A DNA stretch of 12,189 nt from Porphyromonadaceae bacterium. GTDB lineage: Bacteria; Bacteroidota; Bacteroidia; Bacteroidales; Tannerellaceae. Of this stretch, positions 1 to 7,700 are shown piece by piece. Under the pieces are notes generated by a model. That model saw only the letters and a program-made list of their open reading frames with translations, was not told the origin of the DNA and searched no databases. Each line of letters opens with the position of its first letter. The first letter of the stretch is position 1. A program made the translations under genes and the position numbers. The DNA is taken from NCBI GenBank assembly GCA_003517945.1, contig DOZP01000131.1:1-12189 (forward strand), read 5' to 3'.

Positions 1-5
1 GGTAA

Positions 6-92
6 AATCGTCGTAAAAAGATACTGCAATATGAAAGTGACTTCGACAGGGCGATTAGAGCGTTGAAATCTCAGGCAGAGGAAAAGGATTAG
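6..92 (+). CDS. Possible 3' end of an upstream gene (unresolved frame)
   Basis: The reading frame beginning at position 6 gives a plausible charged C-terminal tail ending in ...QAEEKD before a TAG at 90-92. An in-frame TAA at 3-5 precedes it and no ATG opens it. The frame from position 1 is open only to a TGA at 64-66 and has a less protein-like composition. One extra A in the A4 run at 4-7 would join the first codon (GGT) to the better-looking frame. This may therefore be a frameshifted gene end, a sequence error, or the end of a gene terminating at 66. I do not recognise the product. Confidence 0.25.
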   Translation, partial: NRRKKILQYESDFDRAIRALKSQAEEKD

Positions 93-150
93 AACAAGGT
101 TAAATGATTGATTCATAAAAAAGTACAGTAAAATTAAATAATTTGAAATA

Positions 151-2202
151 ATGATGAAAAATAAAAATCCCTTTTTCGATGGATATGCAACAGCATACGC
201 GGCAATTCCTTTTGATAAAATAAAAAATGAACATTATATACCGGCATTTGAAGAAGGATTCCGATTGTTGAGAGAAGAGGTGGATAAAATAGCCGGCAAT
301 CCGGAAAAGCCGACTTTTGAAAATACAATTGTTGCACTGGAACGAAGCGGCGCCTTTCTGCGACATGTATCCGGTGCGTTTTTCGGTATTTTTGGCGCTG
401 TGACGGATGATGAAAAAATGGCGATTGCCCAGACTATTTCGCCGAAGATGTCGGAATCCCAACATTATATTTTTCTGAATAAACCGCTTTTTAAGCGGGT
501 AAAAGAGGTATACCGGAATATGGATTCCCCGGATTTATCCGTTGAAGATACAAGGTTGTTGGAGAATACGTATAAAGGGTTTATAGACAGTGGTGCAGGG
601 CTGAAGGAAAAAGAACGGAAAATGTATAAGAAAATAAGTACGGAATTGTCACTTTTGTCGCTTGATTTTGATAACAACGTATTGAAAGAAGAAAACCGTT
701 TTGAATTGCTTCTTACGAACAAAAAAGAGTTGAGCGGACTCCCTTCCGATATACAAAGAACGGCGGCATCCGCCGCAAAGGAGAGGGGACAGAAAGGATG
801 GTTGTTCACTCTTTCCGCGCCGAGCTATGTTCCGTTTATGCGTTATGCCGATAACCGGGAATTACGGAAAAAAATGTATCTGGCGAAGATGACTGTCGGG
901 AGTCAGGATAATGATTTTGACAACAAGGAAATTGTACGAAAAATCGTAAACAAGCGTCTTGAAATCGCCCGGCTTCTGGGTTTTACTAATTATGCTTCGT
1001 ATGTGTTGAAAGATAAGATGGCAAAAGACCGGAAACAAGTGTACCGGCTGCTCCGGCAACTACTCAAATACTACAAACCGCTGGCCGAAAATGAATATAA
1101 AACGCTTTGTGAATTTGCGTCCGGACAGGAAAAAGACGAAGTGTTTGTCTTGATGCCGTGGGATTGGAATTATTATGCGGAAAAACTGAAAAAGCGGCAG
1201 TTTAACGTCAATGATGAAATGACGCGCCCTTATTTTGAACTGGAACGGGTGAAAAAAGAAATTTTTGGACTTGCTGCGGATTTATACGGACTGACATTTG
1301 AGGAAAATCCGAAAATACCTGTGTATCATAAAGATGTCACGGTCTATAATGTGCTGGATTCGGATAAAAGTATGTTAGGTATTTTATACACGGACTTTTT
1401 TTCGCGTGATACAAAGCAATCGGGAGCGTGGATGAGTGATGTAAAAGGACAGTATGTGGATGATCAAAATATTGACCACAGGCCCTGTGTGATGATTTCT
1501 ATGAATTTTCAGCGCCCTGTGAAAGAACAGCCTTCCTTATTGACGTATAGCGAGGTGAAAACGTTTTTGCATGAATTTGGTCATGCGCTTCACGGATTAC
1601 TGAGCAAATGTAAATATGAAAGTATGTCCGGAACAAACGTAAAACATGATTTTGTGGAACTCCCCTCGCAGATTATGGAAAATTGGCTGGATGAACAGGC
1701 GTTTCCGGACCGTATAGGCGTTCATTTTAAAACAGGAAAAAAAATACCGGAGAAATTAGTGAAGAATATAATTGAAGCGTCCGATTTTAATGTCGGATAT
1801 GCCTGCTGTCGTCAGGTAAGTTTTGGCCTGTTGGATATGGCCTGGCATACGCTGGAATCACCTTTTGACGGTAGTATTGAACGTTTTGAAAAAAAAGCCT
1901 GGAAAAAGGCTTCTATACTTCCGGAAGTGAATAACACCATTATGAGTTGCAGTTTCGGCCATCTGTTTTCCGGAGGTTATGCGGCAGGATATTACGGATA
2001 CAAATGGGCGGAAGTATTAGACGCGGATGCATTTTCGCTGTTTAAGAAAAATGGAATATTTGATAAAAGAACGGCACGGTCATTCAGGGAGAATATTCTC
2101 AGCAAAGGTGATAGCGAAGATCCGAATGTGCTTTTCCAAAAGTTCCGCGGACGTAAACCGTCGATCAAGGCGTTATTGCAGCGGAATGGGATTCGTTCTT
2201 AG
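151..2202 (+). CDS. dcp: Peptidyl-dipeptidase Dcp (M3 family zinc metallopeptidase)
   Basis: This is a zinc metallopeptidase of the M3 (thimet/Dcp) family, which removes dipeptides from the C-terminus of peptides in late protein turnover. The 683 residues match the usual Dcp length. The zinc site is visible as HEFGH, with H474, catalytic E475 and H478; the third ligand is E503 in DFVELPSQ, preceded by the typical SGT motif. The C-terminal substrate-binding block FGHLFSGGYAAGYYGYKW, followed by AEVLDADAF, is also characteristic. No signal peptide is seen, so the protein is probably cytoplasmic. Two adjacent ATGs (151 and 154) could start it, with no clear Shine-Dalgarno, which is normal in this phylum. 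I found no good promoter in the 58 bp upstream, so it may be read from the preceding gene. It ends 22 bp from the convergent UPF0316 gene. It looks like a housekeeping gene unrelated to the glycan locus. Confidence 0.95.
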   Translation: MMKNKNPFFDGYATAYAAIPFDKIKNEHYIPAFEEGFRLLREEVDKIAGNPEKPTFENTIVALERSGAFLRHVSGAFFGIFGAVTDDEKMAIAQTISPKMSESQHYIFLNKPLFKRVKEVYRNMDSPDLSVEDTRLLENTYKGFIDSGAGLKEKERKMYKKISTELSLLSLDFDNNVLKEENRFELLLTNKKELSGLPSDIQRTAASAAKERGQKGWLFTLSAPSYVPFMRYADNRELRKKMYLAKMTVGSQDNDFDNKEIVRKIVNKRLEIARLLGFTNYASYVLKDKMAKDRKQVYRLLRQLLKYYKPLAENEYKTLCEFASGQEKDEVFVLMPWDWNYYAEKLKKRQFNVNDEMTRPYFELERVKKEIFGLAADLYGLTFEENPKIPVYHKDVTVYNVLDSDKSMLGILYTDFFSRDTKQSGAWMSDVKGQYVDDQNIDHRPCVMISMNFQRPVKEQPSLLTYSEVKTFLHEFGHALHGLLSKCKYESMSGTNVKHDFVELPSQIMENWLDEQAFPDRIGVHFKTGKKIPEKLVKNIIEASDFNVGYACCRQVSFGLLDMAWHTLESPFDGSIERFEKKAWKKASILPEVNNTIMSCSFGHLFSGGYAAGYYGYKWAEVLDADAFSLFKKNGIFDKRTARSFRENILSKGDSEDPNVLFQKFRGRKPSIKALLQRNGIRS

Positions 2203-2224
2203 TCCCGAAGCAAAGTGTAATGTG

Positions 2225-2785
2225 CTATTTACCCAACCTTGGGAGACCGGCCGGGGAGGTCACGCCAAAGATTCCTTTTTGTTTGGAACGGATATCTTCA
2301 ATCAGATAAAAAGCGTTAGGATCAAATTTATCTATTATTTCTACAACTCTTTTTTGTGATTTCCGGTTTATGACGGTTTCAATAATATCAACTTCCGAAA
2401 TGGCGCCTTCCCCTTTGATATAGGTGGAACCAAAGTCATTCTTGTTTAATAGCTGAGCCAGTTGATGACCGTCGTTTTTAGTATAAACCCTGAACAATAC
2501 ATATCCGAATGCAATTTTGTTTTCGACCAGGATACCGATAAAGTTACCTGCGGCATATCCTCCCGCGTATGCAAGATAGGCTATCAGGCTGTTTGCATGG
2601 GAGAATATTTGCGAGATAATTACCACCCAAATGAAAACTTCGAAGAATCCGACTATCGGCGCTTTTTTCCGTTCACCTTTTGAAACAAAGATGATACGAA
2701 GCGTACCTAAAGTTACATCACATATACGTCCGAAAAATATAACCACAGGCAGTAACCATGGATAAGTATCAAATAGTTCAAACAT
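2225..2785 (-). CDS. UPF0316 membrane protein (DUF5698 + DUF2179)
   Basis: This 186-residue protein resembles the UPF0316 family (Bacillus YebE-like). The N-terminal half has about three hydrophobic segments (roughly residues 10-34, 45-61 and 66-87) and the conserved FFGRICDVTLGTLR stretch of DUF5698. The C-terminal half (about 108-168) is a soluble DUF2179 domain with the family pattern of TYIKGEG, an INRK segment, and a DPNAFYLIEDI segment. The family sits in the inner membrane and has no established biochemical role; a regulatory or ligand-sensing role for DUF2179 is only supposition. The ATG at 2785 directly precedes the first hydrophobic segment. A minus-strand promoter candidate lies about 25 bp upstream. 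The gene converges on dcp and diverges from the sigma factor gene, so it marks the left border of the glycan locus. Confidence 0.88.
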   Translation of the reverse strand: MFELFDTYPWLLPVVIFFGRICDVTLGTLRIIFVSKGERKKAPIVGFFEVFIWVVIISQIFSHANSLIAYLAYAGGYAAGNFIGILVENKIAFGYVLFRVYTKNDGHQLAQLLNKNDFGSTYIKGEGAISEVDIIETVINRKSQKRVVEIIDKFDPNAFYLIEDIRSKQKGIFGVTSPAGLPRLGK

Positions 2786-2809
2786 TTTAATAAGTTTTTT
2801 TTAACGGGG

Positions 2810-2842
2810 CAAAGATATAACTATTTGTTCACATAACGCTAA
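2810..2842 (-). promoter_or_regulatory. Promoter candidate for the UPF0316 gene
   Basis: On the minus strand TATCTTTG (2817-2810) fits the Bacteroidota -7 consensus TAnnTTTG exactly. Twenty-one bases further upstream lies TTAG (2842-2839), a weak match to the -33 TTTG. Transcription would start near 2804, leaving a leader of about 20 nt before the ATG at 2785. The -7 box is convincing; the -33 box is poor. Confidence 0.5.
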
Positions 2843-2947
2843 CTTTTGAAAAAGGTTTTTTTGAATAGTAATATACTGAATATTAGATAAATAAAATAAA
2901 TTACGCGATTTAATCGGCCAGTGGTATTTCAAAAACATGTATTTTTG

Positions 2948-2979
2948 TTTGATAACTGAAAGTTTAATCCTTATTTTTG
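2948..2979 (+). promoter_or_regulatory. Promoter for the ECF sigma factor gene (housekeeping type)
   Basis: TTTG at 2948-2951, a 20-bp spacer and TATTTTTG at 2972-2979 match the Bacteroidota primary-sigma consensus (TTTG, about 19-21 bp, TAnnTTTG) without a mismatch. Transcription would begin around 2985, giving a leader of roughly 45 nt before the ATG at 3032. The sigma factor is therefore probably made constitutively at a basal level and held by its anti-sigma factor; I see no sign of autoregulation. A second copy of the -7 octamer lies at 2940-2947 without a matching -33 element. Confidence 0.65.
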
Positions 2980-3031
2980 TGATACCGGAAAAACAAATAT
3001 AGTTTAAAGCCTAATACCTAAATAGTTTGAT

Positions 3032-3568
3032 ATGCATATTACGGATGAAACATTGATAGCTGCCATTAAAGAAGATGATTATGTAAGCTATAACCGGTTG
3101 TTTGTACGTTATTACAACCGTTTGTGTCAATATGTATACGGCTGGTTGGAAAATAGAGAAGATTCCGAGGATATTATACAGGAATTGTTTCTTAATTTAT
3201 GGAGCAGACGGAAAAAAATCGAAGTAAATGAAAATGTCTCCGGCTATCTTTTTATGATGGCAAAGAATATGAGTCTGAATCATATAAGAGCCACAAAAAA
3301 TTACCGTACGCTTTTGGAAAAGCAAAGCAGTGCGCCTGATTATTATGAAGAAGACCTGTTGGAATCCGATGAATTCCGGATAGCGCTTTACGATTGTATC
3401 GAGCGACTTCCGGAGCGTAGCCGTGAGGTTTTTATACTTCATCGTGTGAAAGGTATGAAGCAGAAAGAAATCTCGGAAAAATTATCCATATCGGTAAAGA
3501 CAATTAAAAATCAGCTATGGACGTCTCTGCAAAAGTTGAAAAAATGCCTTGAAATAAAAGGCGTGTAA
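3032..3568 (+). CDS. ECF-type RNA polymerase sigma factor (FecI-like, Bacteroidota PUL class)
   Basis: This 178-residue protein has the normal length and two-domain plan of extracytoplasmic-function sigma factors. Region 2 spans about residues 20-88: NRLFVRYYNRLCQYVY, then EDSEDIIQELFLNLW (about 43-57), the core-binding and -10 recognition part. Region 4 spans about 118-172, with the typical LPERSREVF entry and a helix-turn-helix around 142-163 (KQKEISEKLSISVKTIKNQL) that should read the -35 element. It has neither region 1 nor region 3. The anti-sigma gene lies 63 bp downstream and a SusC with an STN domain follows, so it should direct transcription of this PUL when released. The two genes are separated by a terminator-like hairpin, which is unusual for such a pair. 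Confidence 0.95.
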   Translation: MHITDETLIAAIKEDDYVSYNRLFVRYYNRLCQYVYGWLENREDSEDIIQELFLNLWSRRKKIEVNENVSGYLFMMAKNMSLNHIRATKNYRTLLEKQSSAPDYYEEDLLESDEFRIALYDCIERLPERSREVFILHRVKGMKQKEISEKLSISVKTIKNQLWTSLQKLKKCLEIKGV

Positions 3569-3575
3569 TTTTTTT

Positions 3576-3599
3576 AGGTTCCGAATAGGACCTTTTTTT
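3576..3599 (+). terminator. Intrinsic terminator or attenuator between sigma and anti-sigma genes
   Basis: AGGTTC (3576-3581) pairs with GGACCT (3588-3593) through six positions, one of them a U-G wobble, around a six-base loop CGAATA. A run of T follows immediately (3593-3599). It starts 8 bp after the sigma stop codon. The stem is short and moderate in GC, so termination is probably partial, which would set a sigma to anti-sigma ratio. On the minus strand the hairpin is followed by A rather than T, so it acts only on + strand transcripts. Confidence 0.6.
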
Positions 3600-3631
3600 A
3601 TTTGATGTGTCATACAAGTAAAAGAAAGATC

Positions 3632-4612
3632 ATGAAAGACAACACAGATATAGGACATCATATCATCAATCATTTTCAGCTTGAAGAAAAGGAGCCGAAA
3701 GATCCGGTATTGATCGGGTGGCTGAATGAAAGTGACTCCAACCGGAAAATATTTGAACGGTATGGGAAGATCTGGAGCGAATCCGGATATTATACGGAAG
3801 CGTCGGCATTTGATCCCGGTATAGCGTGGGAAAAGATAAACGAAATAAACCGGAAAAAAGAGAAATCCGGCAGGCGTTTACGGAGTATTTATTATACACT
3901 GTCGGGCACCGTTGCTTCCATACTCGTTGTATGCTCACTTTCTCTTATGGGAGTATTTGAAAAGCATTCCGATGTACTGGTTCGTATGAATGCAGCTTAC
4001 GGCAACCGTTCGGATATCACATTGCCTGATGGTTCGCTTGTTAAATTGAATTCCGGATCGGATATGATTTATTCGTACGATAGCAAAAAGAATGTCAGGG
4101 AGGTGAGTTTTCAGGGAGAAGGTTTTTTTGATGTTGTAAAAAGTGATATTCCGTTTGTTGTCAGGATTAAAGACGGGCCGGAAGTAAGAGTTCTGGGGAC
4201 AACATTCAATTTGCAGGCTTATCCGGAAGATCAGATTATTCAGACATCTTTGTTGGAAGGAAGCGTTGAACTGACATACGAAGATAAAAAAGTGGCCATG
4301 AAATCCGGAGATATGGTTGCGTTCGATAAGGAAACCGGTGAATTGAGCTTAGTGAGCGGGGTTCTGTCGCATACATACGGCTGGATGGAGAATAAACTAT
4401 ATATGGAAGATATGTCGTTGGCGGATGTTTGCAAATACCTGGAAAGATGGTACAATGTGCGTATCAGCCTCTCGGAGGGGATAGGTGAAAGCATTCACTA
4501 CAATGGAGTTATCCAAGAAGAGACCTTGTCGGATGTGCTGAAGGCGCTATCCCGTTTAAGTAACATAAATTACCATGAGAAAGGAAAAAATATACGTATA
4601 ACCTCAAAATAA
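3632..4612 (+). CDS. FecR-family anti-sigma factor
   Basis: This is a membrane-bound anti-sigma factor partnered with the upstream ECF sigma factor. From the ATG at 3632 it has 326 residues. A cytoplasmic N-terminal part (about 1-85) would hold the sigma factor, one transmembrane helix lies at about 86-107 (YYTLSGTVASILVVCSLSLM), a periplasmic FecR domain at about 118-218 (ITLPDGSLVKLNSGS, EVSFQGEGFFDV, VLGTTFNLQAY), and a C-terminal DUF4974-like domain at about 255-324 that in this class contacts the STN domain of SusC. In-frame starts at 3602 (TTG) and 3605 (ATG) exist, but they lie against the T run of the terminator. The ATG at 3632 follows a purine-rich AAAGAAAG and gives the usual MKDN-like N-terminus, so I chose it. 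Confidence 0.93.
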   Translation: MKDNTDIGHHIINHFQLEEKEPKDPVLIGWLNESDSNRKIFERYGKIWSESGYYTEASAFDPGIAWEKINEINRKKEKSGRRLRSIYYTLSGTVASILVVCSLSLMGVFEKHSDVLVRMNAAYGNRSDITLPDGSLVKLNSGSDMIYSYDSKKNVREVSFQGEGFFDVVKSDIPFVVRIKDGPEVRVLGTTFNLQAYPEDQIIQTSLLEGSVELTYEDKKVAMKSGDMVAFDKETGELSLVSGVLSHTYGWMENKLYMEDMSLADVCKYLERWYNVRISLSEGIGESIHYNGVIQEETLSDVLKALSRLSNINYHEKGKNIRITSK

Positions 4613-4652
4613 GACTTGCCTATGAAATAATACCGATCGAAACACACAAAAA

Positions 4653-4687
4653 GCGGGAAATGTTGCACCAAATCCCGCCGATTTTTT
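4653..4687. terminator. Bidirectional intrinsic terminator after the anti-sigma gene
   Basis: GCGGGA (4653-4658) and TCCCGC (4673-4678) form a perfect six-pair GC-rich stem around a 14-base loop. On the + strand a T6 run begins four bases later (4682-4687), ending the sigma/anti-sigma transcript 40-75 bp after the stop codon at 4612. On the minus strand the stem is followed without a gap by T5 (4652-4648), an even better terminator geometry, which only makes sense if something is transcribed from the right on that strand. Confidence 0.7.
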
Positions 4688-4711
4688 GAAAATTAATTTT
4701 TTAGTGTCGTC
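4686..4711 (+). promoter_or_regulatory. Candidate ECF-sigma promoter of susC
   Basis: No TTTG/TAnnTTTG promoter is found on the + strand between the terminator and susC. Instead CGTC at 4708-4711 resembles the -10 core read by many ECF sigma factors, and TTGAAAA at 4686-4692, fifteen bases upstream, could serve as an A-rich -35 element. Initiation would fall near 4718, about 30 nt before the ATG. The motif is short and no second copy is available in this window for comparison, so this is a hypothesis. Confidence 0.25.
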
Positions 4712-4718
4712 CAACACT
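4703..4718. repeat. Small hairpin AGTGT-CGTCCA-ACACT upstream of susC
   Basis: AGTGT (4703-4707) and ACACT (4714-4718) are perfect inverted repeats around the loop CGTCCA. No proper T run follows, so it is not a terminator. As DNA, its loop includes the candidate ECF -10 core. As RNA, it would form a loop in both the sense leader and the antisense transcript, and the two loops (CGUCCA and UGGACG) are fully complementary. Confidence 0.45.
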
Positions 4719-4719
4719 G

Positions 4720-4729
4720 TAGTTAACTA
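4720..4729. repeat. Perfect 10-bp palindrome in the susC leader
   Basis: TAGTTAACTA is self-complementary over all ten bases and ends 19 bp before the susC start. It lies just inside the predicted 5' end of the antisense RNA. It could be an operator for a dimeric regulator, but with AT-rich composition chance occurrence is possible. Confidence 0.35.
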
Positions 4730-4741
4730 ACAATCAAAACA

Positions 4742-4771
4742 CAAAGATATGCAATTTTTTTATATTTCAAA
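4742..4771 (-). promoter_or_regulatory. Antisense promoter overlapping the susC start codon
   Basis: On the minus strand TTTG (4771-4768), an 18-bp spacer and TATCTTTG (4749-4742) match the Bacteroidota primary promoter consensus at every defined base; the spacer is one base shorter than the most common range. The same -7 octamer TATCTTTG also precedes the UPF0316 gene. The box includes the A of the susC ATG, so polymerase on this promoter would sit over the susC translation start. Confidence 0.5.
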
Positions 4772-7700
4772 GTTAAAAAAGTATCCGGATTTAAAAAGGA
4801 TTATAACTATTATGAGGTTAACAACATTTCTTTTAATCGTATGTTCATTAAATATCTCCGCGACAATATACTCTCAAAACACCAAGTTGTCGTTGGACAT
4901 ACGCAATAAATCTATTAAAGAAGTGCTTTTTCAAATAGAAGATTTGTCTGAATTCAGATTTATTTATGAAAGTGAAAAAATAAATCTGAATAAAAAAGTC
5001 TCTGTTCGCGTAAAAGAGCAGACTGTAGAGTCCATATTGGGCAATCTTTTTGAAAAGGAAGGAGTAAAATATGAAATCACGGAAAACAATCTTATCCTGA
5101 TCACTCCCGAAACTACGTCTCCTGCTCTTCAGGAATCGTCACAACAGAAAATAAATATTACGGGAGTTATTGTCGATGAGTTGGATGAACCGGTAATTGG
5201 CGCCAATGTTGTGGAGAAAGGAACCACCAATGGTACGACTTCGGACATAGACGGTAATTTTTCGTTGACGGTCTCTGATAACGCGGTGCTGCAAGTTTCT
5301 TATGTAGGATATATTTCGCAGGACATCGTTGTGAAAGGCCAAACCTCAATGCGTGTCGTTTTAACGGAAGATACGCGTACCCTGGATGAGGTGGTCATAA
5401 TCGGTTATGGTACCACTACGAGACAGAATTTCACCGGTTCCGTATCGACCGTGAATGTGGAAAATTCGCCGGCAGCCCTGAGCCCTACCGCGAATCTGAT
5501 GAATCTTCTGCGTGGAACGGTGGCCGGTATTACCGTAAACAGTTCAGGGGAAGCCGGCGCTTCGCTCGCCATGCAGGTGCGTGGTCAAAGGTCTATTAAC
5601 GGTACTTCCGACCCTCTTTTTGTAGTGGATGGAGTCATTTTCAGTGGTACTTTAGACGATTTGGACGTCAATTCCATTGAGTCGATCAGTGTCCTGAAAG
5701 ACGCCAGTACATTAGCGGCATACGGTACGCGTGCGGCAAACGGAGTCGTTATGATTACCAGTAAAAAGGGGAAGCAGGGCAAGCCCGTTATCAACCTGAA
5801 TACATCCCTGGCTATGACTTCACCCAATTTCCGCCCCGACATGCGCGACGGGAAAGGATATATTGAACTGATGAACCGCCGTTCCGGTTTGGCGGGCGAT
5901 GCGGATCCGAGCTGGATGGGTGACCTGGAAAGAGCCAATTACGAGAAAGGAGAAACAACGGACTGGTTTGATTATATTACCCGTACCGGTCTGATACAGA
6001 ATTATTCGCTCAGTTTCTCCGGCGCTACCGAGAATATGAATTATTACATGTCCGGCGGACACTGGAATCAAAAAGGCAACTATTACGGAGATAATTTTCA
6101 GCGGAATACTTTTTCGGCCCGGATAAGCACCAACATTAACCAATATATAGAAATAGGTGCGAATGTCAATCTGGCATATAATAATTCGGACGGCATCCGG
6201 CCGTCTTTTGGCGCGGCTATTACGATGACACCGTGGGGAGAGCCTGAACTGTCGAACGGAAACATGCGGAAATTTACCAACGGCACGGAAACAACGATGG
6301 TGAATCCGTTGTGGAACACATTCAATGGCGTAGACCGCGAACTGGTGGGTTCAACGCAAGTTTTGGGAGGTTTCGTGAACATCAAAATTCCGAAAGTAGA
6401 CGGGTTGACCTATAAGGTAACAGGTTCCTATACCGGTCGCTCATCGACGACAAGGCAGTTCACTCACGAAACCAACTTTCCCGAAATGAGTCTTGGTGAA
6501 GACGGTTATACCACCGAAGTGTTTAATTCGCACCTGATAGATGCGAATGGAGCCATTACCACCAACAGTATTAAATCGTGGATAATGGACAATATCCTTA
6601 ACTATACCCGGGTCATTAATAATAATCACTATTTTAATGCCACACTGGTTTATACGCGCGATGAACAAATCAGAGACAACACGCGAATGACCGGTTCGGA
6701 TTTCAGGGGTGTGGGAAATACCACATTAGGATTCTATGGTTTGACCAATGCCGATGTACAAAAAATAGAATTGATAGGCGATAATTTCAGCGATTCACGC
6801 ATCGCATTGGGAAACAACAGGTTTGCCAATTCCCGAATCGCTAATATCGGCTATCTGGGGCGTCTCAACTATTCGTATGACAATAAGTATCACCTGAATC
6901 TTTCGGTCCGTCGCGACGGGGCTTCGGTTTTCGGCCAGGACAAAAAATGGGGAACTTTCCCTTCTGTCGGCGTTGCATGGACTATGACACGTGAAAGTTT
7001 CATGCAGAATATTAAACCGATTGATGACCTGAAACTGAAAGTGTCGTGGGGTAAAAACGGGAATCAGGCATTGTCGCCCTACCGTACCCTGACACCTGTC
7101 GCAATGGGTCGCGGAGGCAATCAAGTGTATTATTTCGGTAATCAAGTGGCTTACGGCCAGCAGATTTCCGCTTTGGGAAACCCGATGTTGGGTTGGGAAG
7201 AAACCACTTCGCTCAACTATGGCTTTGAAATAGACATTTTGAAACAGCGCCTGCACATGGATTTGAATATCTATAATTCCGACACAAGGGAACAGATATT
7301 TAATCGTGTAGTTCCTCCGATGGGTTCCGGTCTTTCCAGGCAGGATGCTACCATGGGACAGGTTAATAACAAGGGCGTTGAAATCAGCGTGAACGGTATG
7401 CCGGTGAGAAACAAAGACTTTATGTGGAATGCAGGATTGATATTTACGCTGAATCGCAATAAATTAGTCGATTTGTACGGAGACGGCCAGGACGATATTG
7501 CCAACAGCCTGTTCATCGGCAAGTCATTGGGCGCCATCTACGGATATGTTTGGGACGGTATTGTTCAGGAAGGAGAAGAAAACTATGTAAGCAACATGGT
7601 ATCTACGCCCGGAGACGCCCAGTATGCCGATCTGAACGGAGACGGAGAGTTGCGGGACGCGGACGACCGGAAAATCTTAGGTTATAATAAGGAAAATTTC

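Larger units (their letters stand above)
4646..4736 (-). ncRNA. Predicted cis-antisense small RNA opposite the susC leader
   Basis: A minus-strand promoter overlapping the susC start codon would initiate near 4736. Transcription would run through the spacer and stop at the GC-rich hairpin 4678-4653, which on this strand is followed directly by T5 (4652-4648) and GTGTG. The product would be about 90 nt, with a hairpin AGTGT-TGGACG-ACACT (4718-4703), an A/U-rich linker and the terminator hairpin. It carries no convincing reading frame. Position and size resemble the DonS-type antisense RNAs known to repress ECF-regulated PULs in Bacteroides. The promoter and terminator matches are read from sequence; the RNA itself is inferred and its ends are approximate. 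Confidence 0.45.

Noticed and set aside
2241..2260. GC-rich palindrome CCGGCCGG near the dcp/UPF0316 convergence
   Set aside because: It lies in the C-terminal codons of the UPF0316 gene and no T run follows on either strand at a useful distance, so it is not supported as a terminator.
2027..2359. Open frame of 110 codons on the + strand spanning the end of dcp
   Set aside because: It overlaps the conserved C-terminus of Dcp and the 3' part of the convergent UPF0316 gene, and shows no family features. It is a shadow frame.
2462..2683. Open frame of 73 codons on the + strand
   Set aside because: It is antisense to the conserved part of the UPF0316 gene, with no promoter or start signal of note.
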